From the NCBI GenBank assembly GCA_013374385.1, contig QBUR01000181.1, positions 1 through 13,055 of the forward strand: a stretch of DNA of 13,055 nt, given 5' to 3'. This DNA is from Candidatus Methanocomedens sp. Its GTDB lineage: Archaea; Halobacteriota; Methanosarcinia; Methanosarcinales; Methanocomedenaceae. This document shows, in pieces, positions 1 to 6,019 of this stretch. The position numbers and the translations under genes are program-made. Below the pieces are notes generated by a model. It was not told the origin of the DNA and ran no database searches. It worked only from the letters and a program-made list of their open reading frames with translations. The number at the start of each line of letters is the position of its first letter. Position 1 is the first letter of the stretch.

Positions 1-135
1 ATCGGATTTATCCAGAAACGTGCCCGATTGAAGGTTATAATAGAACATAAAATCTTCGGTGTTCTACCCAACAACATTAAATGCTTTGTCGCTCCATTTT
101 TATCTGGAGATAAACTCCTGCCTAAATCAGGGTAA
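1..135 (+). CDS. 3' end of an unrecognised open frame, cut by the window edge
   Basis: Frame 1 is open from the first base to a TAA at 133-135, giving 44 codons without a stop. The translation is of mixed composition (for example IGFIQKRARLKVI near the start and a Lys/Leu/Pro-rich end) and resembles a protein C-terminus more than random sequence. The frame ends 12 nt before the ATG of the next small ORF, a spacing compatible with an operon. I recognise no family. With so few codons an open frame by chance remains possible, so this is a weak call. Confidence 0.3.
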   Translation: MGFIQKRARLKVIIEHKIFGVLPNNIKCFVAPFLSGDKLLPKSG

Positions 136-147
136 GGGAAGTATATC

Positions 148-390
148 ATGGGATCTGAAATAGAATACCTGAAAAAACGGTACAGGGAAATGTCGTCTTC
201 CCAGCTTGAACTCATTATTGAACAAATTAAATGGGAATTGGAACACAACCCTGAAGCTGATAGCACCGAACTTAAAATTGCTGTGGATGCCCTTGAAGAA
301 AAAAAGAAGGCAGCCCATAAACAAAAGAAAGATAGGCCATGCTTGCCTGGGCATTTTGAACACCAACTTGATTTTGGCGAGGAATTTTAA
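148..390 (+). CDS. small charged hypothetical protein (80 aa), probably helical
   Basis: The product is not recognised. The ORF starts at ATG 148 with a purine-rich GGGAAG about 7 nt upstream. Residues 1-60 are rich in Glu, Lys, Gln and Leu in a heptad-like pattern (EYLKKRYREM, QLELIIEQIKWELE, ALEEKKKAAHK), suggesting one or two amphipathic helices or a short coiled coil. The last 20 residues change character (PCLPGHFEHQLDFGEEF) with one Cys and two His. It has no signal peptide and no membrane segment. It lies convergent to the ACDS operon, whose last gene ends 82 nt away, and follows another short open frame. An overlapping 85-aa frame (206-463) and a minus-strand frame (127-459) look less protein-like. 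It could be a real small regulator or adaptor, or the remnant of a larger gene. Confidence 0.45.
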   Translation: MGSEIEYLKKRYREMSSSQLELIIEQIKWELEHNPEADSTELKIAVDALEEKKKAAHKQKKDRPCLPGHFEHQLDFGEEF

Positions 391-400
391 GGTAGGCATG

Positions 401-450
401 AAAAACACAAAAGGATGGGTCAAGAATTGCATATGTTCCTTCCTGACCCA
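401..450 (-). terminator. candidate terminator of the ACDS operon: hairpin plus U-rich tract
   Basis: Reading the minus strand out of cdhE, perfect 7-nt inverted arms (TGGGTCA at 416-422 and TGACCCA at 444-450) enclose a 21-nt loop. They are followed by a T-rich tract complementary to 401-412 (TTTTGTGTTTTT on the transcript strand). Archaeal termination relies mainly on U-rich tracts, so the tract may matter more than the long-loop stem. The position, 22 nt past the cdhE stop and before the convergent small ORF, fits the 3' end of a long operon transcript. Confidence 0.5.
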
Positions 451-471
451 ACTATCCATTTAAAACTCAGT

Positions 472-1887
472 TCACTCCTTCTTTCCCGGTGGCCAGTTCT
501 TCTCCATCCAGGGCGGTATCTGACCGCTGTCCTGCGGCCCCACCAGCACATTCAAACCGGTAGCATCCTCAAGATCGCCCTGCAACCTTGCACCCAGACC
601 AGGCAGGATTATCGTGTTGTGCCCTGTCTTTTCACTGAAATCGAAATCTACCTTCTTGAACTCATCATTTATCTTCTGGCCTGTCAATTGACCACCTGCC
701 ACCGCAGCTTCAACTCCCAGACCGTCGGTATCAGCAGCCAGCAGGTAACAGTCAATGCCGCTACTTGCCAGGTCGCTTTCAACCGTATAGTATGTCAGGG
801 CAAAGTTGGTTGTAACGATAACAGGCGAATCCTTGCCCGGAGAACCCACTTCATACACCTTTGAATCCACTTTGACCGGCGTCCTCGGGTCAGTATAAAT
901 GGTATCCCTGATATGCATCTCGGGCAGCAGAGCAAAGGGTTCGATGCTGTGCAGTATCATGATATCCCCGTATCGCACAGAGAACACCGTAGCCAGCACA
1001 GTTTCCCAGTAACTGGAAGATACGGCATCTCCACCGGTCAAATACGCGGTCATAGGCACAGACATAAGCGGGAAGGCCACTTCACGCTGTCCTTCCTTAA
1101 TGCCGGCGCGCCTCAATTTAAGGAAATTCTCAAAAGACTCCCGCAGCATATTACCCTGAGGGTTAGTACCCGGGTCAAGTATCAGGTCCTGCCGTCCCAT
1201 CTCCAGGAACGTACTTGCCAGGCTCTTCAAAGTATCCAGGTCATCGGGTGCGAACAGCACTGTAGGCACATCATACTCAAGCACCAGGTCGGCCACAGCC
1301 TGCCAGTTATCTTTGGTAGCCGCATACAACAGCGGCCGCCTCTCAGCCGCAACCTCAAGGCCGGCCTTTAGCACTTCAGGGTCGAGACTGCACAGTATAA
1401 GCGGAAGTTCTGTATTCTCCATCACTTTTGAGACCGCATCCCTGAACTTGCCCGGGTCGCCCGAAGTAGAACGCACCGCAATCATGTCCAGTTTCAAAAA
1501 CCGTCCCACATAAAATTTCTTGAAATCCCTGATAAAAGTAACCCTTTCCACCAGTTCAGCTTCCGGCATGGTATCCCAAACATCAAGGGCAAAGCCGGGC
1601 TGGTCAAAGAATGTCAATTGATGCCGGTACATCACATCATCTCCACCCACGGTCACTGCATACTCACCTACACCGATAGTTACCTCCCTGATCTCAGGAG
1701 CCATCAGTTCACTGAGTTCCAGGTACTTTTTCTTGTACTTGTCCTCAAGCAATGGTGTACAATCCTCAAGTTTCAATGAACGGTCAATGACATGGGAACC
1801 GAAGGCCATACACGTGGCTTCGCCGCAATCACCGCAATTGGTCTGGGGCAGGTACTTATAAACTTCAAGAGGGCTGTTAATTTTCAT
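472..1887 (-). CDS. cdhE: ACDS gamma subunit, corrinoid iron-sulfur protein large subunit
   Basis: CdhE carries the corrinoid cofactor partner domain and a [4Fe-4S] cluster of the corrinoid Fe-S protein. It accepts the methyl group from tetrahydromethanopterin or tetrahydrosarcinapterin and passes it to the A cluster of CdhC. The N-terminus holds the cluster motif Cx2Cx4Cx16C (C18, C21, C26 and C43 counted from the chosen start; NCGDCGEATC). A TIM-barrel-like middle follows, with repeated β-strand/helix units up to about residue 310. The C-terminal part from about residue 335 contains VIVTTNFALTYYTVESDL and the Gly-rich LPGLGARLQGDLEDATG segment expected of the corrinoid-binding domain. At 471 aa it is full length for the family. 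I chose ATG 1887: the GTG at 1893, which would add two residues, lies inside the SD sequence GGAGGTG (1893-1899). It is the last gene of the operon, 2 nt after the cdhD stop, so translation is probably coupled to cdhD in line with a 1:1 heterodimer. Confidence 0.95.
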   Translation of the reverse strand: MKINSPLEVYKYLPQTNCGDCGEATCMAFGSHVIDRSLKLEDCTPLLEDKYKKKYLELSELMAPEIREVTIGVGEYAVTVGGDDVMYRHQLTFFDQPGFALDVWDTMPEAELVERVTFIRDFKKFYVGRFLKLDMIAVRSTSGDPGKFRDAVSKVMENTELPLILCSLDPEVLKAGLEVAAERRPLLYAATKDNWQAVADLVLEYDVPTVLFAPDDLDTLKSLASTFLEMGRQDLILDPGTNPQGNMLRESFENFLKLRRAGIKEGQREVAFPLMSVPMTAYLTGGDAVSSSYWETVLATVFSVRYGDIMILHSIEPFALLPEMHIRDTIYTDPRTPVKVDSKVYEVGSPGKDSPVIVTTNFALTYYTVESDLASSGIDCYLLAADTDGLGVEAAVAGGQLTGQKINDEFKKVDFDFSEKTGHNTIILPGLGARLQGDLEDATGLNVLVGPQDSGQIPPWMEKNWPPGKKE

Positions 1888-1889
1888 TA

Positions 1890-3194
1890 TCACACCTCCG
1901 CCGTGACCCAGTTAGATATATCCACTGTATCCCTCTCAAGAGAACCGTGCAGGCTCTGGGTAATCTCTTTTAGCACAGCCACTGCACCGGGATGCATCAT
2001 CATGAACAGGTCATTACCTGCCAGTGCAAGGGCCAGTCCTGTCACAATCTCCCATATGGGACCCCTATATTCCCTGGGTCCCCAGTTGCTATCCTCTTTC
2101 AGGGGCGATTTGACCATCCATGATTCCCTGGCACCCCAGGCATTGGTGGTGCCGCTGCTCATCGGGAAGGCCAGTTCATCATCCCCATTAAGACCGGCAA
2201 GGCGGATGCGCTCCATATTGGTATAAGCATAATCCAGGCCGTATCCCAGTGCCGCAGTGGTAGGGTCCATGATAATATCTTCACGTTTGACACCGCACTG
2301 CTTCATAAGTTTGCGGTTCAACTCTTTTTGTGCATTGATTTCAAGCTGTGTCCACGACAGCACTACATGACCGTACTGGTTTGCAGCCTTTGCAATGCGC
2401 TCATAATCCAGATTTAAACTGGCACTGGCCAGCAGTACACGTTCACCTTCAGCCACTTCGGCTGCCTTTTCCAGAACCTCAGGGTCCTTGTCAGGATTGC
2501 CGCTACCACCGATAACTATTGGCACATCCACTGCCTGTAGTACGTCGGCAACGGTCTCAGCAGCCTCTTTGGCTGATGTATCCTTGATGTTCGGATCTGT
2601 ACTGATTAGGTGAATGGTCACCATGTCTGCATTGAAGTCCTTGACCACCTTTTTAGCCCATTCGGCCGGACTTTCAATTACATCCTCATAATTGACCTTG
2701 ACAGCCTTTGCCATCCCAATAGGCATATCGAAAATGTCCATGGTAACATAGTTGCGGTGAGGCATTGGACTATCGAAATAATAAGGCAGTGCATTCTCCC
2801 CTCCCAGGGTGATAGTTCTTCCCCTGCTTCCGCCATCTGCTGATGTGGCGCCCAGTACAACTTCCTGGATTGGGTTCTTCCACTCATCCATCCTGGCCAC
2901 TTCAAATTTAGACCTCAACAGTTCATGTGGTTTGGCAACACCGGGAACTGTCGCCTGGGCCATTGACCCGAACAACTGGTCCACAGGATAACCCATTAAT
3001 CTTGAAATGTTTATCAGGTGCTGGGCGATCTGTGCAGTTTCATGTCCCAGCATATATGCCAGTTGAGGATTTAGCCCGCCACTGGCATCCATCTCCAGCT
3101 CAATGTCGCCTTCAATGGTTACACCTTCAAGGGCTTCCACGTCCATACCATTGAACAGGCTGCCCAGTTCAGATAACTTGATCTTTTTTGACAT
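1890..3194 (-). CDS. cdhD: ACDS delta subunit, corrinoid iron-sulfur protein small subunit
   Basis: CdhD is the small subunit of the corrinoid Fe-S protein. It pairs with CdhE to shuttle the methyl group between the pterin carrier and the acetyl-CoA synthase site. The 434-aa product has the usual family length and a TIM-barrel-like layout. Recognisable segments are GATSADGGSRGRTITLGGENALPYYFD (near residues 115-140), the strand-like VTIHLISTDPN, VPIVIGGSGNPDKDPEVLE, DIIMDPTTAALGYGLDYAYTNMERIR and FMMMHPGAVAVLKE near the C-terminus. No Fe-S motif is visible, as expected since the cluster is in CdhE. The ATG at 3194 has GGTGGA six bases upstream. It lies 55 nt after the cooC-like gene and its stop abuts the cdhE ribosome site. 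Confidence 0.95.
   Translation of the reverse strand: MSKKIKLSELGSLFNGMDVEALEGVTIEGDIELEMDASGGLNPQLAYMLGHETAQIAQHLINISRLMGYPVDQLFGSMAQATVPGVAKPHELLRSKFEVARMDEWKNPIQEVVLGATSADGGSRGRTITLGGENALPYYFDSPMPHRNYVTMDIFDMPIGMAKAVKVNYEDVIESPAEWAKKVVKDFNADMVTIHLISTDPNIKDTSAKEAAETVADVLQAVDVPIVIGGSGNPDKDPEVLEKAAEVAEGERVLLASASLNLDYERIAKAANQYGHVVLSWTQLEINAQKELNRKLMKQCGVKREDIIMDPTTAALGYGLDYAYTNMERIRLAGLNGDDELAFPMSSGTTNAWGARESWMVKSPLKEDSNWGPREYRGPIWEIVTGLALALAGNDLFMMMHPGAVAVLKEITQSLHGSLERDTVDISNWVTAEV
1893..1899 (-). promoter_or_regulatory. strong ribosome binding site deciding the cdhE start
   Basis: The transcript-strand sequence GGAGGTGTGATAATG gives a near-perfect SD (GGAGGTG) five bases before ATG 1887. 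The SD overlaps the last codons of cdhD and touches its TGA stop (1892-1890). The in-frame GTG at 1893 is part of this SD and is therefore unlikely to be the start. Confidence 0.8.
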
Positions 3195-3249
3195 AGTGAT
3201 TCCACCTTATTTCATTGCATACTTCAGTTATTATTGAAAATCTGTTTTG

Positions 3250-3999
3250 TTAAATTCCTAATTTAATTATAATGTTTTCCATTTCAATCACCGCAGGTGA
3301 TGTATCAGGTAATTCAATCAGCGGCCTGCCATCCAGGTCGAACCGGGCAATTTCCTCGTCAAAAGGTACCATACCTGCAACCTCAAGTCCCAACTCCTGC
3401 GCATATTCATTAAGGCGTTCACGGTTTTGCGGTGTCACCTTATTGAGTATCACGTGCATCTTCCTTATCTTCAGGTTCAGTTCTTTTACAAGGTCCCGTA
3501 TCCGCTCAGCGGTCATGAGACCCCGCCTTGAACCATCGGTTACCACCACAAGTTCGTCAACATCCCTGATAATACCCCGGCTCAGGTGTTCCAGGCCGGC
3601 AGCAGTATCAATAATGGTCAGGTCATAATTCTTCACTATCCTGTCCATGATACCGCGCAGCATATTATTGGCAAAGCAATAGCATCCAGCCCCTTCAGGC
3701 CGGCCCATTACCAAAAGGTCATACCCGTGCCGTTCGGCAAGGACACTGTATATTTTAGATTCCAGCAACCGTTCTTTATCAGTATCCGGCGGCAGATTGT
3801 CTCTTTCTTCCATCAAAAACTCGCGCTGGTCGCCCACAGTTTCTTCTACCTCATCACCCAGAGCCTCTGGCAGGTTCGTGTCAGGGTCAGCATCAATGGC
3901 AAGAATGGTCTTATCCCTGTTCACAAGTGAACGGATAAACATGGCAGTCATAACAGTCTTGCCAGTACCCCCTTTACCGGTAATCGCAATAACTTTCAA
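3250..3999 (-). CDS. cooC: CooC-type nickel-insertion ATPase for CODH/ACS (MinD/ParA superfamily)
   Basis: This 249-aa P-loop ATPase is of the deviant Walker A type: GKGGTGKT at 8-15 with signature Lys9 and K14. A DADPD segment at 36-40 and a Walker B-like DTAAG at 131-135 follow. A CYC motif (C106, C108) in PEGAGCYCFANN matches the CxC metal site of CooC proteins, which bind nickel at a dimer interface and help mature cluster C of CO dehydrogenase. Function is inferred from this motif and from its place between cdhC and cdhD, the usual place of the accessory gene in Methanosarcina-type ACDS operons. The start is TTG 3999 (TTGAAAGTTATT) with GAGGT at 4005-4009 five bases upstream, and it lies 16 nt after the cdhC stop. 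It might mature the CdhC A cluster as well. Which cluster it serves cannot be read from sequence. Confidence 0.88.
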   Translation of the reverse strand: MKVIAITGKGGTGKTVMTAMFIRSLVNRDKTILAIDADPDTNLPEALGDEVEETVGDQREFLMEERDNLPPDTDKERLLESKIYSVLAERHGYDLLVMGRPEGAGCYCFANNMLRGIMDRIVKNYDLTIIDTAAGLEHLSRGIIRDVDELVVVTDGSRRGLMTAERIRDLVKELNLKIRKMHVILNKVTPQNRERLNEYAQELGLEVAGMVPFDEEIARFDLDGRPLIELPDTSPAVIEMENIIIKLGI

Positions 4000-4004
4000 T
4001 CTTT

Positions 4005-4009
4005 ACCTC
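4005..4009 (-). promoter_or_regulatory. ribosome binding site supporting a TTG start for the cooC-like gene
   Basis: On the transcript strand GAGGT is followed by AAAGA and then TTG at 3999. The spacing is right, no in-frame ATG or GTG precedes the Walker A motif, and the protein begins with the family-typical KVIAITGKGGTGKT. TTG is therefore the probable start. A rare initiator in an otherwise strongly translated operon may keep the level of this catalytic accessory factor low. Confidence 0.65.
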
Positions 4010-4015
4010 GAACAA

Positions 4016-5425
4016 TTATTCCTTATTGCTCAGTATGATCTTATCAATAGAGATCTTTGCATTCTTTAGGGTTATCTTCACACCGCCGCCGCCACCAGTC
4101 ATTGGTGGAAGGTTTTGCAGCATTGCCGGGTCAAATGCGGGCATGCCGATCTGTGGCATACCGATTGCACGGGTCTCAGCTACTGACTCATCTTCAGCAG
4201 GTTCCTCTTCCTCAGTGGTCCATCTCTCAACGATAGGGTGTCCTTTTTCAGTAAGGAATTTCTTCAGCGTGTCAATATCCTGGGCATCTTCTTCAGTAGC
4301 CACCTTGTCCACTATATCTGCCGGGATATCTTCAAGCACCTTGTCCTTGAGATGCTTTGGCATCCAGACTACCCGGTTCCAGCCGCCGTCCGACTGTATG
4401 AACTTGGGTGAGCGGAAATAATTGATACCTACACCAAGGAATCCCATAACCTGCTTACCGCCGCCAGTCTGCCCAGCCATGGTACTAAATGCCAGTCCGT
4501 TAGGAGCATTACCAGTAAAGTCCCTGTCAACCCAGCCGATACCGTCCACTTCCGGTATAAAGAATCCTACGACTTCAAAGCAGCCGCATGAAGTGTGTGG
4601 GAACTCAAAGAAACTGTGTATCTTTATCCTGTTATACTCGCCGCCAGAGAGTTTTTGGGCGACTTCATTAACACCGGAATATTCTCCACTTAATTCATCC
4701 AGGCATTCACCCTTCTTGATAGCGAACTGCGGCCCTTCGGGGTCCACCTTTGCAGCCGCACGCCCATCAAACCAGTTGATGGCTCCGCACAGAGCAATAC
4801 GGTCAGGGGAAATAACACATACACTGGTGGGTGCAAAACTCTGGCACAGGGAACAACCATAAAACTCTTCAACGTCTTCATCGTGCAGGTTGCGTGTCCG
4901 CTCGTCCCTGGCAGCATATCTCTCCATTGCCTTTGTCAGTTCTTCTTCTACCTTTTCAAGATCAGTGATGTATGTGGCCTCTATCTTTTCAATAAACGTC
5001 AATTCATTCTTGAACAACATCATGGAAGCCTTTGCAATATGTTCAAAGGAATTTAGACCTTTTGCAATGGCATCCTTATTGATCCGGATCCATACATCAT
5101 ACCGCTGGTTCAGGTGCATGAAACCCTGGATGTAATTCTGGAAATCATGATTCCGCCTCTCAACAATAGCCTCAAGGTCAGGTTCAACCAGTTCTCCTGC
5201 GATGCGGTATATCATAGCCAGTGGATAACGTCCACCCTCTTCCATTTCAGAGAGGTCGGGGCCGATAAGCGTGAATTTACCGTCCTCTATTTCGTCCAGT
5301 TCCACAGCATTTACCAGTTCGAACCCTTTAGATTTCGGACCAGCCATTTCAACATACATATCATCCTTACGGACTCTTTCCCCTTCGAACATAGGGGATA
5401 TTTCAAACGGGAATTCATCTGCCAT
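4016..5425 (-). CDS. cdhC: ACDS beta subunit, acetyl-CoA synthase
   Basis: CdhC holds the A cluster, a [4Fe-4S] cluster bridged to a dinickel site, where CO, a methyl group and CoA are joined or acetyl-CoA is cleaved. Cluster cysteines are visible in order: C191 and C194 (GCSLCQSF), C203, C213 (ALCGA), and the distal-nickel Cys-Gly-Cys at C280-G281-C282. By analogy with bacterial AcsB, C194 would be the bridging cysteine and F197 the Phe three residues later that shields the site. At 469 aa it is the short archaeal form, lacking the N-terminal CODH-docking region of bacterial AcsB. From about residue 402 there is an acidic linker, a Met/Pro-rich stretch, GGGGG at 444-448 and a short tail (VKITLKNAKISIDKIIL). 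ATG 5425 has GAGG about seven bases upstream. A 63-nt spacer separates it from cdhB, the longest gap inside the operon. Confidence 0.96.
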   Translation of the reverse strand: MADEFPFEISPMFEGERVRKDDMYVEMAGPKSKGFELVNAVELDEIEDGKFTLIGPDLSEMEEGGRYPLAMIYRIAGELVEPDLEAIVERRNHDFQNYIQGFMHLNQRYDVWIRINKDAIAKGLNSFEHIAKASMMLFKNELTFIEKIEATYITDLEKVEEELTKAMERYAARDERTRNLHDEDVEEFYGCSLCQSFAPTSVCVISPDRIALCGAINWFDGRAAAKVDPEGPQFAIKKGECLDELSGEYSGVNEVAQKLSGGEYNRIKIHSFFEFPHTSCGCFEVVGFFIPEVDGIGWVDRDFTGNAPNGLAFSTMAGQTGGGKQVMGFLGVGINYFRSPKFIQSDGGWNRVVWMPKHLKDKVLEDIPADIVDKVATEEDAQDIDTLKKFLTEKGHPIVERWTTEEEEPAEDESVAETRAIGMPQIGMPAFDPAMLQNLPPMTGGGGGVKITLKNAKISIDKIILSNKE

Positions 5426-5488
5426 TGTATATCCTCACGATTTTTTGTATATAGTAGATCATTCTTGTCAGCAATTCATTGCAATATA

Positions 5489-6019
5489 TTATAATTGTGC
5501 TACAACTATGTCCAGTGCCTTTAAAAAATCGTCCGGTTTAAGGTTGCCGAAAGATTGCTGGGCATTTGGATGATAGTGCCTGTCAATAGAAATTATCTTG
5601 ATTTTAGTAAAATTCTTCAGGGTGGACATCAACTGGCTGGCGTAGTAGTACGTATGCCCCAGGAATATGGTTGTATTATACCCACCCTTGCCGTCAAATC
5701 CCTTCCAGTCAGGGTCTTTCAGGTATGAGACCAGTGCGTGCAGGTTGACGTAGGTGGCATCAATGCCTTCCTCTTTCAACCGCTTCAAGCTACTTCCTGT
5801 TGCAGCTACAGGGATGCCTTTTTCAGCCATGCTCCTGACAGCTTCGATAACACCCTCATCACCAGCCGCTGTCCCCACTATGAGCAGCGGACGCTTCGCC
5901 TTTGAAATAAACTTACCTGCCATCTCTGCTTGAACGGGTTTTGCCATCTTTGGTCCGGGAATATTAGCCTTGTCAAAGGGCACCGCATTTTTTGTAGTAT
6001 CCAGTTCAATAGTTGCCAT
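5489..6019 (-). CDS. cdhB: ACDS epsilon subunit
   Basis: CdhB forms the α2ε2 CO dehydrogenase component with CdhA. Its exact role is unsettled; it has a nucleotide-binding-like Rossmann fold and has been proposed to take part in electron transfer. From ATG 6019 the product is 176 aa, close to the family length. It shows the typical opening strand KRPLLIVGTAAGDEGVIE, then GIPVAATGSS, a Gly/Tyr-rich GHTYYYASQLMSTLKNF and KIISIDRHYHPNAQQSF. An upstream in-frame ATG (6040) would add seven residues, but 6019 gives the TAATG overlap with the cdhA stop and has GGGGG ten bases upstream, so I prefer it. Overlap by one base implies coupled translation with cdhA, matching their equal stoichiometry. Confidence 0.92.
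   Translation of the reverse strand: MATIELDTTKNAVPFDKANIPGPKMAKPVQAEMAGKFISKAKRPLLIVGTAAGDEGVIEAVRSMAEKGIPVAATGSSLKRLKEEGIDATYVNLHALVSYLKDPDWKGFDGKGGYNTTIFLGHTYYYASQLMSTLKNFTKIKIISIDRHYHPNAQQSFGNLKPDDFLKALDIVVAQL

Noticed and set aside
415..864. 149-aa plus-strand ORF opposite cdhE
   Set aside because: It lies almost wholly antisense to the certain cdhE gene, has low-complexity translated content and no SD or family motif; a shadow frame.
1893..1893. GTG 1893 as the cdhE start
   Set aside because: It is part of the GGAGGTG ribosome site for ATG 1887, and homologues begin near MKINSP.
4079..4107. GC-rich run with CCACCA/TGGTGG palindrome inside cdhC
   Set aside because: It is explained by the poly-glycine linker and nearby codons; no repeat family or regulatory logic.
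4422..4862. 146-aa plus-strand ORF opposite cdhC
   Set aside because: It is antisense to the A-cluster coding region, whose conservation explains the open frame; composition is rich in Pro/Ser/His as is usual for shadow frames.
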